In this document: one piece after another, positions 18,468 through 34,355 of the stretch | How positions within the stretch are numbered: position 1 is the first letter of the stretch | Layout: every line of letters begins with the position of its first letter | The notes under the pieces: model-generated | Databases searched by the model: none | Told to the model about the DNA's origin: nothing | Seen by the model: only the letters and a program-made list of their open reading frames with translations | Position numbers and translations under genes: made by a program | Source: Rhodovulum visakhapatnamense | GTDB taxonomy: Bacteria; Pseudomonadota; Alphaproteobacteria; Rhodobacterales; Rhodobacteraceae | Assembly: GCF_004365965.1 (NCBI RefSeq) | Contig: NZ_SOEB01000006.1 | Location: 1 to 64,000, forward strand | Direction of reading: 5' to 3' | DNA length: 64,000 nt

Positions 18468-19892
18468 TCACGAGTCGCCCCCGTCTCTGCTGAGGAGCCC
18501 GTATTTCCGGAGCTTCACATAAAGGCTCTGGCGCGAGAGCCCCAGCATCTCGGCCGCCGCCACGCGGTTGTTCCGCGTCAGTTCGACGGCGGTCTCGATG
18601 CACATCTTTTCGACCACATCGGTGGTTTCGGTCACGATGTCCTTGAGGCTGGCGGAGCCCACCAGCTCCATCACCGAGCGCATCGCGTCGTCCGACACCG
18701 CGACGCCGGGCTTGCGCGCGCCCTCCATGCGGCTGGCGTCGCGGATCACGTAGACGATGCAGGGGCTGGCCTGGTCCTTGAGATAGGTGGCCGAAATCTC
18801 GACCGAGACCTGGGCGCCATATTCGCCCGACAGCTTGGTGGCGAAGAACCGCATCTGCCCGCTGCGGGTGGCGTTTTCGACGAGCACCCTCAGATCGACG
18901 CTGCCGCGCACCAGATAATCGCCCAGAGACCGGCCCTTGACCGACCCCACATGCGGCGCATCGGCAAGCCCGAGGAAGCTGTCATTGGCGGCAAGGATCA
19001 CGCCTTGCGGGTCGGTGAAGACCAGCGCATCGACACCCTGGCGGTAGAAGGCCAGAAGCGTCTCGCCCATCTCGCCGCCATTGGGCTCGCGGTCCTCGGT
19101 CCGGTCCAGCCGGCACAGGATCAGCGGCTCGCCCGCCGCGCGGAAGGCAATCGGGCGCAGCCGGATCCGGACCCGGGTGCGCCGGGTTTCCAGCGGCAGC
19201 GGATGCGCCTCGGGCGACAGGGCCACCTGGCTCAGCGCCTCGAGGAACTCGGCCCGGCGGCGGCCGTCGAATTCCTGGGCGAAGGCGTTGCCGATCAGTT
19301 CGGCACGCTCGGCGCCCAGAAGCTCGCAGGCCACCGGATTGGCATCGACCACCCGGCCCGACTTGGTTCCGACGAAGACGAAGGCGTCGCGGGTCGATTC
19401 GGACAGGACGCGGTAGCGGGTGTCGTATTCGCGCTGGGTCTCGTAGTCCCGCTCCAGCGCCATCTGCGCCTCGATGAGCTGCATCTGCATCTCGGCGATG
19501 GGGCGCAGGTCGCGGCCCAGCATCAGCAGCGTGCTGCCGTCGGGGCCGATGGTGTGGAAGGAATAGCGGACCGGGAAAGACCAGCCCTCGCCATCGGCAT
19601 GGTTCAGTTCGACCGGTTTTCCGGTCTCGCCGCCCCGGGCGAAGAACTCGAGCCGCGCGTCAAGCTTGGGGCGACTGTCCTGGGTCAGCACGTCGCGGAT
19701 GTCGCGGCCTTCCCAGTGATCGAGCTGCCCATGGGCGTGATGGTCCTTGTTCACCAAGACCGACAGCACACGACCCTCGGGCGAGAGGACGATCGCGACG
19801 TCGCAGGCCGTGGCGATGATTTCGCCCAGCATCTCGGGCGCGATGAGAGGGATCGCGCCGCTGTTCCAGTATTTGGTGCCCCTTGACGTCAC
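18468..19892 (-). CDS. ppsR: Photosynthesis-gene repressor PpsR/CrtJ
   Basis: Aerobic repressor of 474 residues that binds TGT-N12-ACA sites upstream of bch, crt and puc genes. An N-terminal domain and two PAS domains (about residues 20-130, 155-265 and 275-400) precede a FIS-type helix-turn-helix (AAAEMLGLSRQSLYVKLRKY, about 448-467). C431, just before the helix-turn-helix (KMCIETAVEL), and C260 (LILCRLD) correspond by position to the two redox-active cysteines known in this family. Its partner aerR is 34 bp upstream on the same strand. Three perfect target sites are present in this window. Confidence 0.95.
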   Translation of the reverse strand: MTSRGTKYWNSGAIPLIAPEMLGEIIATACDVAIVLSPEGRVLSVLVNKDHHAHGQLDHWEGRDIRDVLTQDSRPKLDARLEFFARGGETGKPVELNHADGEGWSFPVRYSFHTIGPDGSTLLMLGRDLRPIAEMQMQLIEAQMALERDYETQREYDTRYRVLSESTRDAFVFVGTKSGRVVDANPVACELLGAERAELIGNAFAQEFDGRRRAEFLEALSQVALSPEAHPLPLETRRTRVRIRLRPIAFRAAGEPLILCRLDRTEDREPNGGEMGETLLAFYRQGVDALVFTDPQGVILAANDSFLGLADAPHVGSVKGRSLGDYLVRGSVDLRVLVENATRSGQMRFFATKLSGEYGAQVSVEISATYLKDQASPCIVYVIRDASRMEGARKPGVAVSDDAMRSVMELVGSASLKDIVTETTDVVEKMCIETAVELTRNNRVAAAEMLGLSRQSLYVKLRKYGLLSRDGGDS

Positions 19893-19926
19893 GCGCCCTT
19901 TTCCGGCCGTCCCGGCCGCCTCCCCG

Positions 19927-20745
19927 TCACTGGTCCTGCCCTGACCGGCCGGCGCCGGGCGCCAGCGTTCTTCTGTCCATGCCGCAAAGGCGCAACGCCT
20001 CGTGCGCGTCCGATGTGGCCGCGTCCGCGCCGGTCAGCGCGCAGATATCCTCGGCCCCGTCGGCAACCCGACCGCCGATCACGATCGGCACGCCGGAGCC
20101 GAGCGCCCGGCGCAAGCCGTTCACCAGGCGCCGGGTCGAGTCGAGCTTCTGGCGGCAGGAGACGGAAATCGCCACCAGATCGAATTGCCGCGCCATGGCC
20201 TTTTGCAGGATCTCGTCCTCGGTCTGGCCCAGCGCCAGACAGACCGACGCGCCCATGCGGCGCATCTGGTTGGCGGCGGTCATGCCGCCCAGCGTGTGGA
20301 ATTCGTCATGCGGCACGATCATCATGATATTGGGCGCGTCCGAGGCGGCCAGCATGTCGCAGGCATTGGCCGCGCCCAGTTCGCGCAGCATCGCCTGCAG
20401 CCGCGCCGCGCCGATGGTCACGTCGGCAAAGCTCAGTTCGTCGCGGCACCAGCGGTCGCCCAGTTCGCGCGCGGCGGCGGGGATATAGCCGTCGACGATG
20501 GCGGTCGCGGAAATCCCGTGGCGGCGCAGCGTGGCCAGCGCGCCGGTCCGGATCGACCGGTCGCCGCGCAGCACGTCGGCGCAGAATTCGGCCAGAATCT
20601 TGGAGCTCACCGCCTCCGCCCCGTCGCCCGAGCGCTGCGCCAGCGCCGAAAGCACCTGGCTCGCGAGGGTTTCGACCTCGTCATGACGCTCGCAGGGGCG
20701 GGAGGGCGGCCCGGCAGGCGCTATCGACTTCTGCGGCTCAGCCAT
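19927..20745 (-). CDS. aerR: Antirepressor AerR/PpaA (cobalamin-binding fold)
   Basis: Soluble regulator of 272 residues that modulates PpsR/CrtJ. The helical cap domain has YIPAAARELGDRWCRDELSF and the Rossmann-like domain has VPHDEFHTLGGMTAANQMRR, with the conserved His that contacts cobalamin or heme, then VAISVSCRQKLDSTRRL and VIGGRVADGAEDIC. I chose ATG 20745 (GGGGG upstream); an in-frame extension to 20871 would run over the PpsR box, so the longer form described for some AerR homologues is possible but not favoured. It is the first gene of the minus-strand operon, divergent from bchF, with the shared control region between them. Confidence 0.92.
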   Translation of the reverse strand: MAEPQKSIAPAGPPSRPCERHDEVETLASQVLSALAQRSGDGAEAVSSKILAEFCADVLRGDRSIRTGALATLRRHGISATAIVDGYIPAAARELGDRWCRDELSFADVTIGAARLQAMLRELGAANACDMLAASDAPNIMMIVPHDEFHTLGGMTAANQMRRMGASVCLALGQTEDEILQKAMARQFDLVAISVSCRQKLDSTRRLVNGLRRALGSGVPIVIGGRVADGAEDICALTGADAATSDAHEALRLCGMDRRTLAPGAGRSGQDQ

Positions 20746-20823
20746 GATACGCCCCCGGCCGAGGACCGGCCCGGCGGATTCGATACGACCGGTGCGCAAC
20801 GCGCTCTGGGGACTGTCCAGCGT

Positions 20824-20841
20824 TGTCAAAGCCGATTGACA
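20824..20841. promoter_or_regulatory. PpsR/CrtJ-binding site, aerR side
   Basis: TGTCAAAGCCGATTGACA is a perfect TGT-N12-ACA match, 79 bp upstream of the chosen aerR start. It lies 125 bp from the second site in the same intergenic region. Both arms match the PpsR consensus; binding itself is inferred. Confidence 0.8.
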
Positions 20842-20966
20842 CTTGTTGGCCCTCGTGGCTGGAGGAATCAAGACGGCGCAGGCAAGCCTTTAGAAAATAT
20901 AGGCTCTTTTGCTCTGCCCCGGGCGCTCGACACCCCTCGGATCGAGAGGAGTGTAAACGGAAAGAG

Positions 20967-20984
20967 TGTAAATTACAATTGACA
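20967..20984. promoter_or_regulatory. PpsR/CrtJ-binding site over the bchF -35
   Basis: TGTAAATTACAATTGACA is a perfect TGT-N12-ACA match with AT-rich centre. Its last six bases, TTGACA (20979-20984), are also a consensus sigma-70 -35 element, so PpsR binding would block the bchF promoter directly. Confidence 0.88.
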
Positions 20985-21008
20985 CTTTCCGCGCCAGAGG
21001 TCTAACGT
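20979..21008 (+). promoter_or_regulatory. Sigma-70-type promoter for the bchF-puhE operon
   Basis: TTGACA at 20979-20984 is followed after 16 bp by TCTAAC (21001-21006) or after 18 bp by TAACGT (21003-21008). The start codon of bchF is at 21044. The -35 coincides with a PpsR box. No other good promoter is seen before puhE. Confidence 0.6.
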
Positions 21009-21043
21009 GAGGCCCAAGCCACCGTCTGTCAGGGAGTCGGAGG

Positions 21044-28855
<7,812 letters not shown>

Positions 28856-28856
<1 letters not shown>

Positions 28857-29539
28857 TGGACAGCTACGCCCGCACCCGGGAACGACTCGAGACCTATTTC
28901 GGCCGTACCGCCGCCAAGACATGGGAGCATCTGACTTCGGATGCCCCGGTGTCGCGCATCCGCCAGACGGTGCGCGAGGGGCGCGACCAGATGCGCGCCG
29001 CGATGCTGGCGCGGCTGCCCGACGACCTGACCGGATGTCGGGTGCTCGACGCCGGATGCGGCGCCGGGCCGATGACGCTGGAGCTGGTCCAGCGCGGCGC
29101 CGAGGTCGTGGCCTGCGACATTTCGCAAAGCCTGCTGGACGTGGCGAAAAGCCGGATCCCTGATAAGTATCATCGCCAGATCACCTTCGTGGCGGGCGAC
29201 ATGCTGAGCGACCGGCTGGGCAGTTTCGACTATGTCATGGCGATGGACAGCCTGATCCACTACAAGGCCCGCGACATCGCCGAGGCCCTGGGCAAGCTTG
29301 CGCCCCGGACCCGTGGCAAGATCGTCTTCACCGTCGCGCCGAAGACACCGCTGCTGAGCGTCATGCATGTGGCGGGCAAGCTCTTTCCGCGGTCGGACCG
29401 CTCGCCCCGGATCATTCCGCATTCCGAGGCGCGGATCGCGGGCGCGCTGCGCAAGGCTGGCGTGAAGGGGCGGCTTCGTGCCGTCGCGCGGGTCGCCAAG
29501 GGGTTCTACATCAGCCAGGCCATGGAGCTTGAAAGATGA
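28856..29539 (+). CDS. bchM: Mg-protoporphyrin IX methyltransferase
   Basis: SAM-dependent methyltransferase of 227 residues that esterifies the C13 propionate of Mg-protoporphyrin IX, preparing it for the cyclase. The SAM motif I is VLDAGCGAGPMTLEL (near residue 62), and VMAMDSLIHY is the post-I/motif II block. C-terminal VARVAKGFYISQAMELER is typical of BchM. I take ATG 28856 (TGATG overlap with bchL) rather than the TTG one codon earlier. The next gene overlaps by ATGA. It catalyses the step just after Mg-chelatase and before AcsF in this operon. Confidence 0.95.
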
Positions 29540-30975
29540 GCAAGAAGCCTCATCCCCTGACGAAGCTGTCGGCGAAGTTCCTGCCCTTCGCCGATGCCGC
29601 CTCGGACGGTCTGCCGATGCACGAGCTGCTGCGGCTGTCGCTGTTCCAGGTGTCGGTGGGGATGGCGACGGTGATGCTGCTGGGCACGCTGAACCGGGTG
29701 ATGATCGTCGAGCTTTCGGTGCCCGCGATCGTCGTGGCGATGATGATCGCCGTGCCGGTCCTGGTCGCGCCTTTCCGCGCGCTGATGGGCTTCCGGTCCG
29801 ACAACCACAGATCGGCCATCGGCTGGAAGCGCGTCCCCTACATGTGGTTCGGCACGCTCTGGCAGATGGGCGGGCTGGCGATCATGCCGTTTTCGCTTTT
29901 GCTGTTGTCGGGCGACCAGACGCTGGGCCCGACCTGGGCGGGCGAGGTCTTTGCCGCCATCGCCTTCCTGATGACGGGGCTGGGGCTGCACATGACCCAG
30001 ACTGCGGGGCTGGCGCTGGCATCCGACCGCGCCACCGACGAGACCCGGCCGCGGGTCGTGGCGCTGCTTTATGTGATGTTCCTGCTGGGGATGGGCCTGT
30101 CGTCCATCGTCATCGGCTGGCTGTTGCGCGACTTCTCGTCGATCCGGCTGATCCGGGTGGTGCAGGGCGCGGCTGTCGTGACGATCCTGCTGAACCTCGT
30201 CGCGCTCTGGAAACAGGAGCGCATGTGCCCGATGTCCAGGGAAGAGCGCGAGGCGCCGCAGCCGAGCTTTGGCGATGCCTGGCGCGATTTCGTGCGGGGC
30301 GGCAGCGCCGGGCGTCTGCTGGCGGTGGTCTTCGTCGGCACGCTGGCCTTCTCGATGCAGGATGTGCTGCTTGAACCCTATGGCGGGCAGATCCTCGGGC
30401 TGTCGGTGTCGTCAACCACGCTTCTGACCGCGCTTTGGGCCTTCGGGGCGCTGGTGGGCTTCGGTCTGGCGGCGCGCTGGCTCGGGCATGGCATGAATTC
30501 GCACCGGATGGGGGCGCTTGGCATCCTCGGCGGCATCGTGGCCTTCTCCCTGGTGATCTTTGCCGGGCCGCTGCATTCGGGCCTTCTGTTTTTCCTTGGC
30601 GCCATGCTGATCGGCTTTGGCGGCGGGCTTTTCTCTGTCTCGACGCTGACCGCGGCGATGGCGCTGCCGGTCCGGGATTTCGCGGGCCGCGGGCTTGCGC
30701 TGGGCGCCTGGGGGGCCGCGCAGGCGACCGCCTCGGGGCTGGCCGTGGCGCTGGGCGGCGGGCTTCGGGACGGAATCGGGCATCTTGCGACGGCGGGCGT
30801 TCTGGGCGAAGGGCTCAACACGCCGGCCACCGGATACGCGGCGGTCTACCACATTGAGATCGTCCTTCTCTTCGTGACACTCATGGTTCTGGGGCCGCTT
30901 GTGCGCCCGCAGGACCGCAACCATCCCAACAGGGATTCCTCGGCCAAGATCGGGCTGGCCGACTTCCCAACCTGA
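29536..30975 (+). CDS. lhaA: LH1 assembly protein LhaA (PucC family)
   Basis: Inner-membrane protein of 479 residues with 12 helices, of the same MFS/PucC family as bch2. It aids assembly of the light-harvesting 1 complex, probably delivering bacteriochlorophyll. Features include RLSLFQVSVGMATVMLLGTLNRV (residues 29-51), RSAIGWKRVPYMWFGTLW and LGAWGAAQATASGLAVALGG. It is coupled to bchM by a 4-bp overlap. The next gene, puhA, follows after 18 bp, the usual lhaA-puhA link that allows LH1 and reaction-centre genes to share transcripts. Confidence 0.94.
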   Translation: MSKKPHPLTKLSAKFLPFADAASDGLPMHELLRLSLFQVSVGMATVMLLGTLNRVMIVELSVPAIVVAMMIAVPVLVAPFRALMGFRSDNHRSAIGWKRVPYMWFGTLWQMGGLAIMPFSLLLLSGDQTLGPTWAGEVFAAIAFLMTGLGLHMTQTAGLALASDRATDETRPRVVALLYVMFLLGMGLSSIVIGWLLRDFSSIRLIRVVQGAAVVTILLNLVALWKQERMCPMSREEREAPQPSFGDAWRDFVRGGSAGRLLAVVFVGTLAFSMQDVLLEPYGGQILGLSVSSTTLLTALWAFGALVGFGLAARWLGHGMNSHRMGALGILGGIVAFSLVIFAGPLHSGLLFFLGAMLIGFGGGLFSVSTLTAAMALPVRDFAGRGLALGAWGAAQATASGLAVALGGGLRDGIGHLATAGVLGEGLNTPATGYAAVYHIEIVLLFVTLMVLGPLVRPQDRNHPNRDSSAKIGLADFPT

Positions 30976-30993
30976 CCCGGAGGACCGATACCC

Positions 30994-31776
30994 ATGGTCA
31001 ACGCTTTTTTCGGAAACTTCGACATCGCCAGTCTGGCCATCTGGTCGTTCTGGCTGTTCTTCGCTGGGCTGATTTTCTATCTCCAACGGATGAACATGCA
31101 TGAGGGCTACCCGCTGGAAGACGAGATGGGGAACCCCGCGCCGAACCAGGGCATGTTCCCGCTGCCCGCGGCGAAGACCTTCAAGCTGCCGCACGGCCAG
31201 GGCGAGAAAACCGTGCCCGACATGCAGACCGATCCCCGCAATGCGGATCTGGCGCTGAAGAAGGTCACCAAGAACAACGGCTACCCGCTGGAGCCGACCG
31301 GCGACCCGATGGTCGACGGCGTGGGCCCGGCCGCCTGGGTTGCCCGCAAGGACGAGCCCGAGCTTGACGGCCGCGGCCATCCGAAGATCCAGCCGCTGTC
31401 GGCGCTGAAGACCTTCAAGGTCTCGGCCGGTCGCGACCCGCGCGGCATGCCGGTCATCGCGGGCGACGGCGAGAAGGTCGGCACCATTGTCGACATGTGG
31501 GTCGACGAGCCGGAACAGCTGGTGCGCTATCTCGAGCTGGAACTTGACGGCGCCCATGGCGGCGGCCGCCGCCTGCTGCCGATGCAGCTGGCCAAGATCG
31601 GCTGGTTCAAGCCCGAAGTTTCGGTGCACTCGATCTACGGCAAGCATTTTGCTGGCGTCCCGACCATCAAGTCGTCGGGCCAGATCACCAAACTCGAAGA
31701 AGACAAGGTCTGTGCCTATTACGCGGGTGGCAAGCTTTACGCCGACCCCGCCGAACGGCTCGAACCGCAGTTCTGA
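30994..31776 (+). CDS. puhA: Photosynthetic reaction centre H subunit
   Basis: H subunit of the quinone-type reaction centre, 260 residues. A single N-terminal membrane helix (about residues 11-31, IASLAIWSFWLFFAGLIFYL) is followed by the cytoplasmic PRC-barrel domain that caps L and M and conducts protons to QB. Typical blocks are PNQGMFPLPAAKTF, GDPMVDGVGPAAWV, DEPEQLVRYLELEL and GKLYADPAERLEP. ATG 30994 is preceded by GGAGGA. L and M genes are not in this window. Confidence 0.97.
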   Translation: MVNAFFGNFDIASLAIWSFWLFFAGLIFYLQRMNMHEGYPLEDEMGNPAPNQGMFPLPAAKTFKLPHGQGEKTVPDMQTDPRNADLALKKVTKNNGYPLEPTGDPMVDGVGPAAWVARKDEPELDGRGHPKIQPLSALKTFKVSAGRDPRGMPVIAGDGEKVGTIVDMWVDEPEQLVRYLELELDGAHGGGRRLLPMQLAKIGWFKPEVSVHSIYGKHFAGVPTIKSSGQITKLEEDKVCAYYAGGKLYADPAERLEPQF

Positions 31777-31788
31777 GGAAGGGACTCA

Positions 31789-32421
31789 ATGTCCGACGAC
31801 GATTTCGCTGTCGAACCCATCAAGGGGTTGCCGGAACGCCTGCCCGAGGGGGAACACATCCTCTGGCAGGGTCGGCCCGCGTGGTGGGCGCTCGCCCGGG
31901 AAAGCCTCGCGCTTTACTGGGTGGCGAGCTATTTCGTCGTCCTCTTCCTCTGGCGCATGATCGTCGCCGCCGAGACCATGCCCTGGTCGCAGGCGGCGGT
32001 CGCGTCCTCGTTCTTCCTGGTCCTGGGGGCCGTGGTCTGCCTGTTGTTGCTGATCACGGCCTTCGTCCAGGCCCGGGCGACCGTCTATACCGTCACCAAC
32101 CGGCGCGTGGCCCTTCGCATCGGGGCGGCGCTCGATATGACGCTGAACCTGCCCTACACTTGGATCGGCAATGCCAATCTGGACCTCAGAAAGTCCGGCA
32201 CCGGCTCGATCGCCTTCGAATTGATGGGAACCACCAAGTTCTCGTACCTCTTGTGCTGGCCCCATGTCCGCCCGTGGCGGATGGCCCGCACGGAACCCGC
32301 GTTCCGCTGCATCCCTGAGGCGGCGAAGGTCGCACGACTGATCGCCGACGCGGCGGAAACGCGGGTCTCCGAACCCAGGCTCACGCGTGTCGGGGACGAC
32401 GACACGCTTGCAGCGGAGTAA
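31789..32421 (+). CDS. puhB: Photosynthetic complex assembly protein PuhB
   Basis: Membrane protein of 210 residues required for efficient reaction-centre assembly in Rhodobacter. It begins with a soluble PEGEHILWQGRPAWWALA motif, has two or three hydrophobic segments (about 41-60 and 68-92), then a bacterial PH-like domain containing VYTVTNRRVALRIG, a signature of PuhB. It starts 12 bp after puhA and ends 9 bp before puhC. Nothing unusual is seen. Confidence 0.92.
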   Translation: MSDDDFAVEPIKGLPERLPEGEHILWQGRPAWWALARESLALYWVASYFVVLFLWRMIVAAETMPWSQAAVASSFFLVLGAVVCLLLLITAFVQARATVYTVTNRRVALRIGAALDMTLNLPYTWIGNANLDLRKSGTGSIAFELMGTTKFSYLLCWPHVRPWRMARTEPAFRCIPEAAKVARLIADAAETRVSEPRLTRVGDDDTLAAE

Positions 32422-32430
32422 GACTAAGAC

Positions 32431-32895
32431 ATGGCACGCAACAACCGGCACACCGGCCCCTACGATCACGGCGAGAAGATCCCGCCGATCCTCATCAAGG
32501 GCATGTTCGGGGTCGCGCTGTTCGCGCTGATCCTCGTCACCTATGCCAGGCTGACCGACCGGCCGCTCGACGCGCTGCCCGATGCCGGGGCGCCGGTGGC
32601 GGTGGAACGCCAGATCGTGATCGATGCCAAGATCGACGGCTCGGCCAAGGTCTACGACACCGAAGGCACCCAGGTCTTCGAGTTCGCCCCCAACGAGGGC
32701 GGCTTCGTGGCCGGGGTCTGGCGCGCGCTCGAGCTCAAGCGCAAGCAGGCCGGTGTGGCGCTCGACGCCCCGGTGCGGCTGGTCCGGTTCAAGGACGGAC
32801 GGATTTCGCTGTACGACGACCGGACCGGTTGGCGTGCGGAACTGGTCGGCTTCGGCGCCGACAACACGGCAGCTTTCGCGCGGCTGCTGGACTGA
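32431..32895 (+). CDS. puhC: Photosynthetic complex assembly protein PuhC
   Basis: Protein of 154 residues with one N-terminal membrane anchor (about residues 22-40, GMFGVALFALILVTYA) and a periplasmic domain. PuhC aids reorganisation of the reaction-centre/LH1 core. Family blocks are IDAKIDGSAKVYDTEG, FAPNEGGFVAGVWRAL and VRLVRFKDGRISLYD. It is the fifth gene of the puh section and follows puhB after 9 bp. The stop is 51 bp before the next ORF. Confidence 0.9.
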   Translation: MARNNRHTGPYDHGEKIPPILIKGMFGVALFALILVTYARLTDRPLDALPDAGAPVAVERQIVIDAKIDGSAKVYDTEGTQVFEFAPNEGGFVAGVWRALELKRKQAGVALDAPVRLVRFKDGRISLYDDRTGWRAELVGFGADNTAAFARLLD

Positions 32896-32946
32896 CCGGA
32901 GGGATCGGGAACATGCCCTCCACACTCAAAAACAGGGAACCGAAAG

Positions 32947-33243
32947 ATGGGAATGTTCACCCGACGGAAGGAGACCGCACCGTGTACGGTTGAGGTCTCG
33001 CACAAGTTCGACAGCCTGCATGCGCATGTGCGGTTCAACAACGGAGCCGTCGTGCATCCGGGCGACGAGGTGCTGGTGCAAGGCCCCGAGATCATGGCCC
33101 CCTATGGCGAAGTGGTAAGGGAAGACCGCATCGCCGTGATCACCCGGGCGACGCCGCTGGAACGTCTGTGGACGCGGCTGACCGGGGATCTGGAATTCAT
33201 GGAGCTTTGCGAATTCTCCTTTTCCGAGGAGGTGAAGCTGTGA
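32947..33243 (+). CDS. Small conserved photosynthesis-cluster protein of unknown function
   Basis: A 98-residue soluble protein between puhC and acsF. It is rich in beta-forming residues (TVEVSHKFDSLHAHVRFNNG), with a GDEVLVQGPEI turn and a C-terminal acidic end (FMELCEFSFSEEVKL); no membrane segment, signal or metal site is evident. Small ORFs occupy the same slot in Rhodobacter-type clusters, but I know of no assigned function. Its TGA overlaps the GTG start of acsF, and an AGGAGG ribosome site for acsF lies inside it, so the two are tightly coupled. A role as a cyclase partner is a guess from position only. Confidence 0.78.
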   Translation: MGMFTRRKETAPCTVEVSHKFDSLHAHVRFNNGAVVHPGDEVLVQGPEIMAPYGEVVREDRIAVITRATPLERLWTRLTGDLEFMELCEFSFSEEVKL

Positions 33244-34355
33244 ACGTCCATACCGCCGATGCCACCACCGTCGAGGAAGGCCTGGCGATCCAGGAACAGC
33301 AGGCCGTTCTGGACAGCGAGACCGCGACCGCCGTCGCGATGCAGGACACGCTGCTGACGCCGCGCTTCTACACCACCGATTTCGAGGCGCTCGACGCCAT
33401 CGACGTGACGCCGGTCCGGGCCGATTGGGATGCGCTGATCGCCGAGATGCAGGCCGACCCGAACAAGGGCCATTTCCGCAAGGACGAGACCTGGGACCAT
33501 GTCGACTGGGACGGGATGGAGCCCGAGTTGCGCAAGGAGTTCATCGACTTCCTGATCAGCTCGTGCACCGCCGAATTCTCGGGCTGCGTGCTCTACAAGG
33601 AGATGAAGCGGCGCGGGTCCAATCACGATGTGACCGAGCTGTTCCAGCTGATGGCGCGGGACGAGGCGCGCCATGCGGGCTTCATCAACGACGCGCTGCG
33701 CGAGGCCGGGATCGCGGTCAATCTGGGCTTTCTCACCCAGAAGAAGAAATACACCTACTTCCGGCCCAAGTTCATCTACTACGCCACCTATCTCAGCGAG
33801 AAGATCGGCTATGCCCGCTACATCACGATCTTCCGCCATCTCGAAGAGCACCCCGAAAAGCGGTTCCACCCGATCTTCAAGTGGTTCCGCGAATGGTGCA
33901 ATGACGAGTTCCGCCATGGCGAGGCCTTCGCGCTTCTGATGAAGACCGACCCGAAACTGACCTCGGGCGTCAATGTCCTGTGGATCAAGTTCTTCCTGAC
34001 CGCGGTCTTCGCCACCATGCATGTGCGCGACCACCAGCGGCCCGCCTTCCACAAGGCGCTGGGCGTCGATACCGACTGGTACGGGCATGAGGTCTTCCGC
34101 AAAACCTCGGACCTGTCGAAACAGATCTTTCCGATCACGCTCGATATCGACCATCCGCGCTGGGCGAAGGGGCTGACGGCCCTGCAGGAGGCCAGCGTCG
34201 CCATCGACGCGGCACGGCGGCAGGGCGGGGCCGCCGGCAAGCTCGCGGAATGGGCGGGTTCGGCCAAGGCAGCCCGGGCGTTCCTGTCGCTTCTGACCAT
34301 TCCGGCGCAACGGCATGAGGTGCCTGCCTCGACCCGCATGGAGCCTGTCTATTGA
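33240..34355 (+). CDS. acsF: Mg-protoporphyrin IX monomethyl ester oxidative cyclase
   Basis: Aerobic, diiron cyclase of 371 residues that forms ring E of protochlorophyllide with O2. The diiron ligands are carried by EFSGCVLYKEMKRRG and MARDEARHAGFIND (E-x2-H-type repeats) and WCNDEFRHGEAFALL. YVYAH-type ends are replaced by a normal AcsF C-terminus. The GTG at 33240 overlaps the upstream stop (GTGA) and follows AGGAGG at 6 bp; an in-frame ORF starting at 33168 is not favoured. Presence of AcsF means pigment can be made with oxygen available; the anaerobic BchE is not in this window. Confidence 0.96.
   Translation: MNVHTADATTVEEGLAIQEQQAVLDSETATAVAMQDTLLTPRFYTTDFEALDAIDVTPVRADWDALIAEMQADPNKGHFRKDETWDHVDWDGMEPELRKEFIDFLISSCTAEFSGCVLYKEMKRRGSNHDVTELFQLMARDEARHAGFINDALREAGIAVNLGFLTQKKKYTYFRPKFIYYATYLSEKIGYARYITIFRHLEEHPEKRFHPIFKWFREWCNDEFRHGEAFALLMKTDPKLTSGVNVLWIKFFLTAVFATMHVRDHQRPAFHKALGVDTDWYGHEVFRKTSDLSKQIFPITLDIDHPRWAKGLTALQEASVAIDAARRQGGAAGKLAEWAGSAKAARAFLSLLTIPAQRHEVPASTRMEPVY

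Noticed and set aside
20451-20700. Alternative long AerR starting at 20871
   Set aside because: It would place the start beyond the PpsR box, with no good ribosome site; kept only as a possibility in the aerR entry.
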